Origin: Apiospora phragmitis
Lineage: Eukaryota; Ascomycota; Sordariomycetes; Amphisphaeriales; Apiosporaceae
Assembly: GCA_038363925.1 (NCBI GenBank)
Contig: JAQQWL010000001.1
Span: 1,240,001-1,304,000 of the forward strand
DNA: 64,000 nucleotides
Direction of reading: 5' to 3'
Shown here: positions 1 through 13,418 of the stretch, piece after piece
Layout of the letters: each line of letters opens with the position of its first letter
Position numbering within the stretch: position 1 is the first letter of the stretch
Program-made: the position numbers and the translations under genes
The notes under the pieces: model-generated
Told to the model about the DNA's origin: nothing
Database searches by the model: none
Seen by the model: only the letters and a program-made list of their open reading frames with translations

Positions 1-1565
1 GGACCACCTTTCTTGAAAGCACATCACACACACCTGTAAGGTCCGGTCATTTCCACACAGACCTGGTGTGTAATATCGTGGGGGATCCTCATGTGCGCAC
101 ACGCACTGCGCAGTGGCATAGCGCATGAGCCTGACGCTATGCAGTAAAACAATTACCCCCCTGATGACTGTGGTTCTCGAAATAATGCAGATGAGGCCTT
201 GACCGCACCCAGGCCAAGCCAGCCGTGTCACAGATACTTCTACTCAAGGTGAGAAGAAGAGGCTCTGAACGTCGAGAAAATGCATTTCTATTGTTACAAC
301 TCGTCCGGTTTCACCTCCCGGATAAGATCTCTTGCTACGGATCAAGTCAGAGTACCATTCAAACAAGCAAGGCACGGTCTAAGGTCAGCCCAAGAGGTTC
401 ACTAGAGAGCCGGCTCGAAGCTACACCAGAGTAGATGGGAGATATCTCTAGACGGGATGAGCATGAGGAAGACTGTACATACGCGAGGGCTCTAAGCCCA
501 CCTCGGCCACTTGGACTCACCCATATACCCCCCTCGGAATAACTCCCGCAGAAGCGTGTTTAGGTGCTCAGATAGATCGCTACCCGCAGCGACAGATAGG
601 GAGGTCGAACGACCTCAACAGTGCTCGCTGCATTGACAGGATGAACGGCGGTAAAGGCGGTTAAACAACTCTCGCGTCGACAGCGAAACGTCACTGTCAG
701 TGCCCCGATCTCTTTGACGTCGCTTTCTCATTCTGGCAAGCAGACTCAGCCGTGAGAAGGTAGTTGTAGCCAATCATCGTGGCAATGGGTCCTCCTTTGA
801 TCGCAGGCAGCGTGCTTCCCCTTCCCCCAAAGAAGATGATGACCCAAAGGAGACGTTCTGCCAGCCTGAAGCATTCCGATCCAGTATGTGTGGAATGACG
901 ATACACCTAGCAACGGTACATAGTCGTCCGCCTAGGCCGTCGTACCATGTTATGTCTCGCGGCCGAAAAAGGGGCCGCGCACAGTCCAGCCGTCAGTCGG
1001 TAGTAGCAAGTAAGCGATATAAACAGCGGCAACAAGTAACGAAGACGGCAGCTGTAGCGCAGTGCTCGTGAATGCACACGCACATACATACACAGACCTA
1101 CATACGCAGGTAGACTTAGGTACGCACACTTCGCTTCGACGTACTTCAAGACTGAATAAGAAATCCGGCATTGGTGAACGGGCCTAGGTTAGTGTATGCT
1201 CGATGATGGATCCTGGTTCAGGGCCGACTACTGATTGACTGGGGAGCAGCACACCACCTCGTGGTCGTTTTGTTTTTTTCTTACCCCCTCACCCCCTTCG
1301 CTTCTCTGGCCCCCACAGTTCGGGATGGAATACGACGTGCAAAGCCTCTCGTACTTCTGGCTTGGCCAGGTCGGCCTCCATCCCATCCCCAAGAAAATTA
1401 AATCGAATTGGTTGCATGCAACATCATGTATGTACGTAGGTATGTAAGCGAATGCGGGGAGAGTACATCAAATACAGAGAAGAAGAACAGGGAACCCCTA
1501 CCGTCAAACCCTCTCGCTGATCAAGCGCACGATAGTATAAGCTGTATGTATATTGTATTTGAAGG

Positions 1566-1604
1566 CACACACATATACACACACACACAGAGAGAGAGAG
1601 AGTT
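1566..1604. repeat. CA/GA dinucleotide microsatellite
   Basis: A run of alternating CA units, interrupted by TA, passes directly into seven or so GA units. It is a simple sequence repeat with no coding role visible. Confidence 0.85.
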
Positions 1605-4600
1605 ATATCCCCTGTAAAGCCAAGCCCCGGCCGAGCCTTCTACGTAGGACTCCCTCATTCACTGTGTAAGCAGCTCGGGTAGGCGAAAGAATGACCTCGG
1701 TCATACCGTTGTGCTCTTCGATCTCTTGGGTGTTCGCAAACAAGCCCCTCGATAGGGGCAGTAGTAGCGCGCCCCCGATGCACGGGATCTGGGTCTATAC
1801 TGGGTTGGAACAACATCGTCATCGTGAGTTATGTTTGTCTTATATCACACCTCAACAAGAATAAACTCTAAGGTCGAAAAGAATTACTACGGAGGAAGGA
1901 AATGAGTGTGGGTGGCGGTGGCTGGAAGAAGGGCATCAATGAAGAAGCCATTGGCAGGGATGCAATATATTGAATACAGCTCAGGCCGGGGATAAGGATC
2001 GATTTGGCGCAACGTTATTCGCTTTTTAATTTACGTTGCGGCGACTTTACGGTTACTCATTTATTTTCCTTGTTCGAGTTCTGATCGTCCCTTTTTGTGT
2101 GCCCGAAACCCGTGCTCGTAATGGAAGTGTATCAGTGAATCCATGTGACTTTGACCGTCAAAACTACTTCATGGGAGTCTGATCACTCTTACCCACTTCA
2201 CGGATAGTGAATACTGTACATTTCGATGAAGGAAAGACCCCAGGTTTCTGATGAGAGCGGGCCAGTGAGGAGTAATAGCAGAGAACGATATTATTGACCG
2301 TCATGGTTATCTATTCGCGGACTGAGATTGTGTCTCCACAACCCAATACGCTTTCTTCCCCTCCAGCTCAGAACGACATGTCCACCTGAAGCTGATCGTG
2401 TCTGCATCAGGCACGGTACTGGGTCTCGGGCTTCCGTTCTCATTCGTCTCGGTTAACGGAGGCTGGAGAAGGAGAAGAACAAGAAGCGGAAAGCAAGGAA
2501 CCCGGGGTTTCTCACGTACAGAAAGCATGAATGCGTCAGCTGTATGGCATACAGCTGCACTTCTATATGCGTGCATATATATAAAGTAGCATGGGCGAGT
2601 AGCATGCAGAGAAGGAGTATGCAGATGGTCAAAGCTAGCCATGCACGTTCGGACGACCCGTCTAGGCTTGGTAGTAGCAGCAGCAGCCAGCGACAAGCTG
2701 GCAGGTCTTACTCCCCTCCCAGAAGCCCGCCCCTGTCTGACAGATGCAACTCCAGATCGCCGTGTGTGTGCTAAGTAGGAGCCCTATCGGGCAAGGCTCC
2801 AATCTGGAAGCATAGCCGGTTTTCCTGGTGATGCACTTGTGTGGCCACTCCATATAATTTTCCGAGCTGTCTGGACTTTAACATTAAGCTCATCCATCCC
2901 GCAAGGCAACAAGGGAGGCTAGCTTAATGTCAAACGTCGTGTGGTGTAGAGCCACGCTCGCTCTCATGGGGCACGTAAGAGGCAAGGAGGTTGGAACCTC
3001 CGGTTGTGACCTTCTCCTCAGCTTGGCTTCATGTGGAGCCCTTTCCGGGATCCTTGACGATCCGGGGAAGCTGGTCCTGTCTTGTGAATGGTTCGCCACA
3101 GGCCCCTCCTTCCCATCACTATGTACCTCATACCGGGGGCTATACTGGTTCCTACATATATAGATCTATCAGATGAACTTGCATCAACGTTGTAGCTATC
3201 GCTTGGACATGGTAGCTCCCAGTATGTGGCTGCATCTAGAGCAACAGCTTAGTGCGGCCCAAGACCTTTACTCTCTGGGCGGCTGATAAGGGACAAATCC
3301 TACCAGACAAGCTTCAGATAGCATACGGCAACATTACGATGGAGACTCATGTAACCTGAGTAGTATCCTTGGCATATATGCGGGTCTTACTAGAATCGTA
3401 AGTAGGGTTGCAGGCAAGGCGTTGTTCAGCGTCGCGATGCCTTTGCATGCCTGTCAATCCTACCTGGCGGAGAGGGTTTGCCGATGTCAACTTTTCGATC
3501 TTGTGGGTTTGGATTGTTGAAATACAGAAGGCGACATATTTTGTTAGAAACACGTGCAGACACAGGCGTGTACCTTTTTCCTTTGTGTTTTCTCGAGTGC
3601 CTATGGCTTTCGGCTGTAACAAGCTTTGGGTACCAGCTATAAGCTACCAGAGGATACTGTAGCTTGATGATTGTCTTAGGATCGTATATCTGGCAGTTCA
3701 TTTCAACAACTTGGTATTCATAACCTGGTTTCAAGGTGTCATCCGGGATATGGTGTAACAGTTCAACCCTAACTGTGTAGTCATGGATGCCCACCGTTGC
3801 GGAATGTCATATACAGACTGTCCTACCTCGTAATAAATGCTGAAGTCCTGAAATCATCAGACGAGGAAGCCCAGATATCGAAAATAGGGGGACGGAGATG
3901 AGCATAGCCAGACTTCCGGCAGCTCACCATTTGCTGAACAAGATGAGTTCCATTGGTGCTGGGGGGCTGATCTGCGCAACCGTGACATAGCGTGATCCTC
4001 GATCAAGATCCCTCAGGCGGAGTTTCTATCCGTACGAGCGGTGATGGGAACCACACCAGAGGTCGTAAGGATACATTCGCGTTGGTCCAGCTTGGAGCAC
4101 GCTGAGCTGAGTGAGAATTGTCGTTCAGGTCTTTTCTTTTTCATCAAGCTGCTCCAGGAAACTCGGTCCTCCTGCCGCCAAATGACTGTTGGCCGCTCCA
4201 AACCCACCCAGATTTTGGGACAACAGGTGTCCTAGGTTGTCTTGGCATCGCTACCATGGGAGCGATGCAATGTAAGGCCGGCTCGTTGTGGTCAACGTTG
4301 AGTGCGCATGTAGTGTGTAGTCCATGTGAGGATTTGACAGGCTGCCATTCCGCCCAGGTGCTGGCACTGCAGACCTTGCCATAGCGGTGGCAGGCACCCA
4401 CTTGCGAACAACGACAGTTGCCCTCGGGATTTGGGGATACATGATATAAGAGTGCCGTTATAGCATCCCAGTCTCCTAGACACGGCTCATGGACGCGGCA
4501 GAGTACCTGCAGGTCAAGCCATGCCCGATGCGACAGGACCCTTCGAGCAATTCTCGAGTCTCGCTTCCAGAACGGACTAGTCCCAACAGTCATATGTCGT

Positions 4601-7600
4601 TGCATGCATACAGATGGTGCACCCGCAGGCGTCATAACGCTATGCGTGTCTCAGTGCGGATGTCTGAGCTGACGACTGCTTGGTTGGCTCTAGACTCGAC
4701 CGGAGAAGTGGAGGGTGACGTTATGAGAAGCCCGTTGTTACCACTGTCTGAGCGCACCTGTCATACGAGAAATAGTAGTTGTTGGAAGAGACTGCTACTT
4801 GATTTTCAGACCGTATATCGACTGGCTACGATTTGATTCATAGCCTTCCAAGTAGCAAATAAGTCATAGTATGAAGGAGTCCTCATGGGCCAGGGGAGGA
4901 TGAGATGCATTCGAGCCCTGAACATAGTATCGCAACAGCCATATCTCGTCGCATGCCGGGACCATTGCCGTAAGGTTATTTGATATGCAGCCCCGTTGTG
5001 GTGCGGCCGTAGCGCCATTCTCAAATTCCGGATCCGAAGACGGTGGAGTGTGTGGCAGTCGTCCGAGCGGTTGGAGCAAGCGTCCAGCCATTGTGGTCCC
5101 CCCCGACTTGAACGAATGAAGATGAGTCCTAGGTTCCTACTAAAGACGAAGCCATCAGTTAACAGATTTGAGCTCAACTACACAGGAATATTGCTCGTTA
5201 CATATGGACCAGTGACAAGTTCAAGGATAGGATTGGTTTGTGGAGTTTGTACAAGCCAGAATCCCGCCAATGAGGGGTGTCCCGCGCTGTTGATGCATAC
5301 AATCCAGAAGGCGGCTGACTGGATGATATGACATTGGAGGGAACGAATGGGAGTTTCGGTCCGATCACCGTGAAGGGAACCAGGCACCATGCGATGGCAG
5401 AGCCCGCCAACCCGCTAGTGCCTTCCAGCCTTGCATATCAGTGCTCATCTTTGCTGGATGCGGATGACCGTGCCAGGCCGCCCGGCGGCAGGGCGGCTTG
5501 GGCCGGGAATGGTCGTGCAACCCATGCTAGAACAGCGAGCCCAAGATGAAATACAACCTCTACATTTCTTTGTCCCTTTCTTTTTTGGTACAACATGAGA
5601 ATGGCGCAGAGGCTGTGGCTGAGAAAATCCTCCCAATTCCGAAAGACGAGAAGAGAGAGGAAGGATAAGTTGAACCTCGAAGTGAATACGAGCCCATCCC
5701 TCTAATTGCGGCGACACGTGTTTCACCCTGCCGTCAAACCTAGACTTTCGCGATGACAGGACGGATCCGGACCAAAGTGCTGGGAGATAGTAATCCAGCA
5801 GCTCCTTTGGAGTCCTTTGGAGACATCTCTGCCAACAACAATAATCTCTGCCAGCCCCTTTTCATCGTACTTACTATTAGCATGAAACAAGCCCAGGTAT
5901 TTTAGCTTTCTAGCTTTAGGGTTTCCTGTATCTCGTTGAGTGGAGAGACTTGGGTGACAACCAGCCTGATTTACAAGAGCTACAGATGGGATCCCTGCCC
6001 GAATAAACTTGCTTTCCCCAGGCTGTTCCCGACTCCCGAGTCCAGAAAAGCACGAGAGCGGATCTGGGGATTGCCAGACAGATGCGGGAGATGCTTCTCG
6101 CTACCGACAGGCAAACAAACAGGCGAAAGGCAGGAATGCTCTGATGAACCCCCTTGGACCCCTGTGCGCTCTCGTACCCATCAGATAGGCACGTAAAAGG
6201 CTGAGAGCGCCCCAGATAGAGTAATAGAAAGGACACGTTCCTGGGGGCGCTTCCGAGTTTGACCAAGACGTACTATTCGAGAAGTGCAGCTGCAGGTCCC
6301 CGTTAACCAAATTGTTCTCGTGGATCGAGCTTCGGTATTTGTGCGCGGGTGAAGCATGTCTGCCACGAGGGTTTCAGCCTAAACGCGAGTATAGATGCTT
6401 ATCGAATAGGAGATTTATTCAGTGTCTCGAGTTCGAAACACTTGATAAAGTATATATTTGTCTTCGTCGTTAGGGAGTTTTCGTGATCAATAAAGGTAAA
6501 GGAGTCGATACGAGCAGCATCATGTAGCGCCATGTAGGCACGGCAGCAGCGGAGACATCTAGATCATCTCTGATCAAGGCGGAGTTTTTGTGGACGGCCG
6601 TTACGACTCTAGGGCGCTCGCTACCAACGGGGGGTGCTGGCTGCCACGTACATGTAGGTTAGGAGTTAAGATGATAACACGCCTCTATCTCGGCCCTTAA
6701 AAGAATAACTAAGACGGCTTCCTGCAGTTTCCAGACACAATTCGCATGCGTGATCTGAACGCATTACATTCCAATGTCTTCGACTGAGTGAAATATGCTG
6801 GTTGCCGTACGCCACCGTCACACTAAAGAGGGTTTTCGGAAAGGCAACCGGGAGGCGCACGTCATGGGGGTCATTGTATCGAATGAAGTTGATGGGCCGG
6901 CCGTTGAATAGGATCCGAATTTAGAAAGAGATTGACAGACACGTTGATGGAGGGAACCATCACGGTGTGGCCAGTCACCGAATTCCCTTCTCTCGACGCC
7001 TCTCCTGCCTCTCCTACCCTTCTGGCATGCTGGACTGCAGTATCGGGAGTAGTGTAATGAAAGTCCGCTCAGCTTGATGTCGTACACACACAATACTCGA
7101 CAATCTAATTTCGCTCGAACGGAATACCCTACGTCGCTAACATCACCTAGCAGTGAGCGCTACTGCTGTTAGTAGGTAGTCGCGCCCCCAACCGTGCGCG
7201 TGTGGAGTGGACATCACCACCAAGGAAGGCGACCGGTGAGCTGGGTCGGCGGTGCAAAGTTCCCCTTTGGGTATAAGCCGCGAAAGCAGAGGTAAAAGGA
7301 CGGAAGAGATCGATTTATTTAACAGGTATTAGCAATTACTTTTACATACCTTGAGTAAGTCGGCAAGACATTTCACGACGTCATTTCAGTCGTTTTTGGA
7401 ATATTGCATACCTAATGTAGAGACCTTACATATGTAAAGTTTTAGCAGTTGGTCATACAGAACCGCAGGTGTCGAATCAAGACACAGCAGCAGCGGTCAT
7501 ATCACTAATAAAGCAGAACAGACAGACAGCAAGAGCGAACCGATACGAGGTACCTGCCTCCTTATGCCTTTTGTATCGTGATTTTTGTGGGAGTCGCTTC

Positions 7601-8569
7601 ACCCCGCCTACTCCACGTTAACCTAAGGCTCGGAAAGTACACACGTTTTGGGAAAAGTATACTTCACCGTCGCCAGTCATGGAATGAATTGATCAACAAC
7701 AAGAAGGCCGTACCTAACATGACTTGAATACGACGAAGCAGCAGCAGTCAACCCTAACGGCAGCTGCCTGCTTCTGTGCTTGCCTGCGTCATCCCCACAT
7801 AACCTCTGAACTTCGGTTCGTCAACCTTGCTGTGATCGGCAACGAGAGACAGGTTGCCGAGCCCTGTCTACGGCACATCCATACCACTCTGGACCCTGAT
7901 GTTGACCTGCATGTAATCTACGATGGACAAAGAGCCTTTGTTGATGGCGTTTTGCGTCTCACACCATCTTCTCGTCCTGTCTGTTTGGGATATGATCAAA
8001 GGATTCGCGGGGACGTAGTGGTGGGCTCTCAACCCCAGGACCCTCGAGGGACGACAACAAGAGATGTTCAACCCAAGCCACCGAGGAGCCATGACATGAG
8101 ACTTGCGGATCGAGCCTATGACACAGAGATCCAAACAACGTCACCGTCCTTCTGCTTTCAACCGACCAGCCGAATGGTAATTCTCGATGTCAACTAACCG
8201 TCTCAAGTCTGCTGCTAGCCTGAGCTGACGACAACTGGATGAATTGACGGCATGATTCGACGAAGCTTGGCGACTCGCGCCGTCTAAACATTGCGATAGA
8301 CGCTAAGCAAGACACCATATGCGCGTCCAGAAAAAGAAAGTTGTCGAAAGTAGCAAACCAGAGATATTGGAGGACCATGACCAGCAAGCTACCCAGCTAC
8401 CTTAGTCACCACCTTACATATCCTGCACTACCTTTATGTCGTGCTACAATATAATACCAAACACGGGTTCCGTTCGGAATCACTCTCTATCGAAATCTGG
8501 AAAGAGGCAGAGAGGTACCAACAGCGGTATGCGACTGGCAAGCATGGGTACGCTGCGCCAAGCCGTGCT

Positions 8570-8581
8570 GGGGGGGGGGGG
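8570..8581 (+). repeat. G homopolymer of about 11-12 bases
   Basis: An uninterrupted guanine run follows CCGTGCT. The exact length is uncertain because such runs are prone to sequencing and assembly error. Confidence 0.7.
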
Positions 8582-9314
8582 TTGGCTTATGAAGGTCTAG
8601 CTACCTGCTACCCCAGCTGCCCAGCTTGGTATAGCATGAGCTAATGGAAATCCGCCAGTCGTCTCATTGATGTCCTTTTAGCGTCCTCCATCCAGTCGGC
8701 AAACTGAGCGGCAACGATTCCGGACGGTGAATCAGCACTGTCCGTCTCTTCCAGAGGGAAAATGTGCCAACCCAAATGCAACATCCAACCTTGTCGTTCG
8801 CTTCGGAAGAAAGGTGGAGACTGTAACGTGTTTCTACGCCCACAGATTTCTGCAGAACAGCATAGCATCGCACGGCACGAGGGGAACGAGAGTCCCCAAG
8901 TACTTGCAGCATGATACTACAACGGCTGTGCGTGTAAGTCACTACTGCACTGTCGATGATACAGTATACACGTCTAGACCGAGACTTCGCGTAACGGTGG
9001 TTTTTTTTACCCCTCTGCTCCCCTTTCTCTCGTCTGTGTGTACATACAGTCTACGACAGTCGAGGGGTGGAGGGGACCGACAAGACGACTTGGCCTCCCG
9101 ATGACTCGTTCGACTATTCCGGGAAGGAAAAGCGGGTGGTGAATGCGGAGAGCGAAGTCAAGTGGTGGTGAGTGTCTTCTGGATGGGCACTGTACTCCAG
9201 ACTGTAGTTGGATGGCGGAGTGCTCCACACAATCTTGATCGCCTGATGGCCATTTCGAATTCTCCAGACTCCACCAGTCAAGTCAACCAAGCTCACTCCG
9301 GTCTGGATCCCTGC

Positions 9315-9350
9315 CCCCGGGCACTGGGGGTGCCCGGGGGTGCCTGGGGG
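9315..9350. promoter_or_regulatory. Phased tandem CreA/CRE1-type boxes upstream of xlnR
   Basis: Three 10-bp units of the form TGCCYGGGGG follow one another, each holding a match to the carbon catabolite repressor site SYGGRG: CTGGGG at 9324, CCGGGG at 9334 and CTGGGG at 9344. A fourth match lies on the other strand at 9315-9320. The spacing is exactly one helical turn. The first box is 1,169 bp upstream of the xlnR start codon. CreA/CRE1 repression of xlnR/xyr1 is established in Aspergillus and Trichoderma; function of this array is inferred. The same bases contain four G-runs with 4-5 nt loops, so they could also form a G-quadruplex. Confidence 0.55.
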
Positions 9351-10492
9351 TGCTGCTCCTTACCTAGGTAGTCAGTCGGCTTCTCTTGCGACTTGCAGAG
9401 GAATTGGGCAAAGCGGGCAAAAGAGCAGGTGGTCGGCCGAATATCGATTGACTCTGGTTTTGCATACCTCTTACCACCACTTCTGCGTAAACACGACAAC
9501 ATCTACAGGTCTCTAGATAAGCTCATTGCAGTTTCGCAGATACGTACGGCGTCACCCTGCCGACTTGTCTGCTAGAGACTGGCCCACCAACACCCGTTTC
9601 CGCTCTCCCGTTGTCTGTCATGTCGTCAATATACCTGCGCAACTCGATATTAGGTTGGTGATCAGGGTCTCGCATTCTCCAATCGAAATTCGTCCTGGGA
9701 CAGCCTCGCCTGACTGCATCATCTACCTGTGTATGTGTGCCAAGACCTCAGACGAAGGACGAAGGACCATTGCTCTGTCTGGTAGGGGCGTCTTCACACG
9801 TACGAAGTCGAAGTTTTTTTATTACCTTGTCCAGACACCGGCACCATCTCTTGTCTTCCCTTGACCCTTTCGTTCACGTTGCCTCCGAACCATACCCTCT
9901 CCCTTGCCGCAGCATCGGACCTGATTGGCCCCTACTCCAACAGTAAGCTGCCACCTCTGGGTCCGCTTAGAGTGTATTGGGGAATCTGGCAGATCCTATA
10001 GTACGTTCATCTTAATATCGCACCCCTGATCCTGTCCCGTCACTTTGCCAGAAACCTCATGCGTTCATGGTCTGGCCACATGGTGTCGGCTTCCTCCTCC
10101 TGGTACAAAGGGGGCTGTCCCGTCCCTCTGTGCCCAACGCTGATCAGCCTGGACTGTTTTGGCTTGTATTATGCTTTCCTGATAATCATACTCATATGTC
10201 GGTTTCCCGCAGGAAATGTTTCGGTCCGTCCAAGTACCGTTGTCGTAGTAGCCTCCCATACCTGCCAAGCTCAGATATAGTTGAAGCTCTGGTCCTCAAA
10301 TAGCTTCCAAGGTCGCGCACTCAACGGATATTAGACCGACTTCGCATACTGAGACACGATTGTACATCTTACACTTCACTTGCACTGGAGGCAACCTTGT
10401 TCACCATTCTTGAGCTTACCGACCACAACACTACATCTCAAGTCTCTCAACGTCCGACTCTTCTACATCCGCTCAGGTCGTCCACAACAAAG

Positions 10493-13418
10493 ATGTTGTC
10501 GAATCCTCTCCAGCGGTTCTCTCCCTACCACTCCCTTCCTGCTAACACACTCCTCTCGAACGCTCACGTGCCCACAAGCCATCTCCACGCCGCCGGGCTT
10601 GATGCCTTTGGCCATGGCTCACAGTACTCCCTACAACACCTGCAACAGCACGTGGGTATGCATGCGCCTCATCTCGCTCGAGCTCCTCAACCCAAACACC
10701 GACAGCACCCATACGGTGGCCCCGCCCCAAGAGCCACAGGAGCGGCTGGTCCGATCAGAAGGAGGATAAGCAGGGCCTGTGATCAGTGCAACCAGCTACG
10801 GACCAAATGTGACGGGCAACATCCCTGCGCCCACTGTATCGGTAGGTATTTGCACCAGCAACAGCTTCAGGCGGCCACTAAGTTCTCTCCAGAATTTGGA
10901 CTCGGCTGCGAATATATCCGCGAAAGGAAGAAGAGAGGCAAGGCCTCGCGCAAAGACCTTGCTCAGCAAGCGGCAGCACAGGCAGCGGTTGCCTCCACCC
11001 AGAGCAGACCGCAGTCTCCCCTGAGTGGCGATCACGATGGTTCCACCGCTGAACAGAGACACGACAATTCTGCGTCCAGCAAATCCGAGCAACAATCTAC
11101 CGCTAGCGAGAATGCTCTCAATGAGCTGAACGAAGACTCGACGGGACGGAGCCAACGGACCGGAAGCTTAGATAGTTTGGCCGAAATCAGCTCTCACCAA
11201 CCGCATCTGACGACGCACCATGCTACTATGGACCGCGACCACCTGGATAGCCCTACTTCGCTGGATCTGAACGGATTCGGCAACGTTCAAAACCCCTATG
11301 ATAGACAGGGCTTGGGCGCACATATGATGGCTGGTCCTTCTCACACACCATATGGAGCAAGCCAAACAAACCTATCCGACTATCCTGACATTCCATACGC
11401 ACTCCAAACGCAGAACCCTGGAAACTACGCTACGAACGCTTCGGCGAACTTTCGCATGGCGACAAGTCCTCTGAGCGCTTACCCTATGGCAGGGGAGACT
11501 TCCCCGGGATGGATGTCGATATCGTCTCCCCCGGCGCAGTACCAATCGCATATTCCGCCACCGAGCTATCACCAGCAGTTACGGTACCCAGTATTGAACC
11601 CTCTGATTCCTCATCTGGGCAGCATCATCCCAGTATCTTTGGCTTGCGACCTGATAGACCTCTACTTTTCCAGCTCTTCGTCCGCCCATGCTCACCCCAT
11701 GTCACCGTATGTTCTGGGCTTCGTTTTTCGAAAGCGGTCGTTTCTGCACCCAAGCAAACCAAGGCAGTGTCAACCTGCCTTGTTGGCAAGCATATTATGG
11801 GTAGCAGCACAGACCAGCGATGCGTCTTTCCTCACGAGCGTCCCATCAGCGCGTGGTAAGATCTGCCAGAAACTCCTGGAGCTCACTGTCAGCCTACTCA
11901 AACCCCTGATCCACGCGCCATCAGGAGAGGCGTCTCCTGTCTCAAGCCCTCCCATCGACGGTGTGGCTTTAGGAGGCTTGGGCGTAGCAATGCCGGGGTC
12001 CATGAGCTTGGAGAATCTAAGCGGGGAATCTGGAGCATTTGGCGCAGCTGGGTCACTTGACGATGTCATAACGTACATCCATCTGGCCACAGTTGTCTCA
12101 GCGAGCGAGTACAAAGGGGCTAGCCTGAGGTGGTGGAATGCGGCGTGGTCACTTGCCCGAGAATTGAAATTGGGAAGAGAATTGCCGCTCAGCGCGTCAA
12201 CAGGGCAGACAGACGAGGACGGAAATGGATTAAATGCGAGTGAAGACGGTGAGGACGAGCTCGGGAGCAACATCGCGTCGGGTGCGGTTACGGACGAGGA
12301 GCGGGAAGAGCGTCGGCGTATTTGGTGGCTCACTTATATCGTCGACCGGCACCTGGCCCTCTGTTATAACCGACCGCTTTTCCTGCTCGACATCGAGTGC
12401 GAAGGGCTAATGCAGCCAATGGACGACACCGAATGGCAGAATGGTAATTTTCGCTCCAATGTTACAGACCCAGCATTACCGGACGACCGAGTACGGGGCC
12501 CTCATTTCGAGTGTACAGGCCACAGCATTTTCGGGTATTTCCTGCCTCTGATGACCATCCTCGGCGAGATCGTGGATCTTCACCACGCCCGCAATCATCC
12601 TCGCTTTGGCGTGGGCTTCCGATCTGCACGGGAATGGGATGACCAAGCCGCAGAGATTACTCGCCACCTCGAAATGTATGAGCGCAGTCTCAAGCAGTTC
12701 GAACAACAACACTTTCAGTCCAGCGCCGATGACAAGAACGAGCAGTCTGCAACATTGGAGATGCCTAGTGAGCTCGATCATCTCGATACGGTATCGGTGC
12801 GGTCCATTCGAACCAACTCATCGCGAATGACAGAATCGGACATCCAGACGCGGATCGTCATGTCTTACGGCACTCATGTCATGCACGTTCTGCACATACT
12901 ACTCACCGGAAAATGGGACCCAATCAACCTTTTGGACGACAACGATCTATGGATTTCGTCGCAGGGGTTCATCACAGCCACCGGGCACGCTGTCTCAGCC
13001 GCAGAGGCCATCAGCAACATCCTCGAGTTCGACCCTGGCCTGGAGTTCATGCCCTTCTTCTTTGGCATTTACTTGCTTCAGGGATCCTTCCTCTTGCTGC
13101 TCATTGCCGACAAGCTGCAACTCGAGGCCTCGGCCAGTGTGGTCCGAGCCTGCGAGACAATCATTCGCGCCCACGAGGCATGTATGGTCACACTGAGTAC
13201 AGAATATCAAGTAAGATGATCCCTTTATTATATGCGGATTCGAGGAAAACTATTTGCTGACTCTGATGTGGTAGCGTAATTTCAGTAAAGTGATGCGGAG
13301 CGCGCTTGCTCAGGTCCGCGGTCGTGTCCCCGAGGACTTACACGAGCAACACCAACGACGACGGGAACTGCTGGCGTTGTACCGATGGACTGGTGATGGG
13401 ACTGGTTTAGCGCTTTAA
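10493..13418 (+). CDS. xlnR: Xylanolytic transcriptional activator XlnR/Xyr1
   Basis: Zn2Cys6 activator of xylanase and cellulase genes, acting in the nucleus. Exons are 10493-10841, 10893-13210 and 13275-13418, giving 936 residues, normal for the family. The start MLSNPL is the family start, although the frame stays open further upstream. The zinc cluster spans about residues 96-122 ([12 protein letters not shown] region, then CAHC) and is followed by a basic [12 protein letters not shown] stretch. Intron 1 (51 bp) interrupts the zinc cluster just before its last cysteine; because 51 is divisible by three and has no stop, unspliced frame reads through. The fungal-specific transcription factor domain occupies roughly residues 400-700, and the C-terminus ends in the conserved [12 protein letters not shown]. 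Intron 2 is 64 bp. The upstream CRE1-type box array suggests carbon repression. Certain identification. Confidence 0.97.

Larger units (their letters stand above)
1..9300. other. Long region without a supportable gene
   Basis: I read both strands and found only short open frames without recognisable domains, credible splice partners or conserved motifs. The longest (3426-3794 minus, 7724-8197 plus, 4144-4635 minus) look like chance frames. Base composition is not obviously AT-rich, so it does not look like a RIP-mutated transposon graveyard. Contents of note are a CA/GA microsatellite near 1566-1604 and a G homopolymer near 8570-8581. It forms most of the very long 5' flank of xlnR. A non-coding RNA or a strongly diverged gene cannot be excluded by eye. 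Confidence 0.5.

Noticed and set aside
3426..3794. 122-codon minus-strand frame whose first half (IPDDTLKPGYEYQVVEMN) looks protein-like
   Set aside because: Second half looks random, no upstream or downstream exon could be joined convincingly, and no family was recognised.
7724..8197. 157-codon plus-strand frame
   Set aside because: No domain, no conserved motif, no good splice partner; an overlapping frame of similar quality exists on the other strand.
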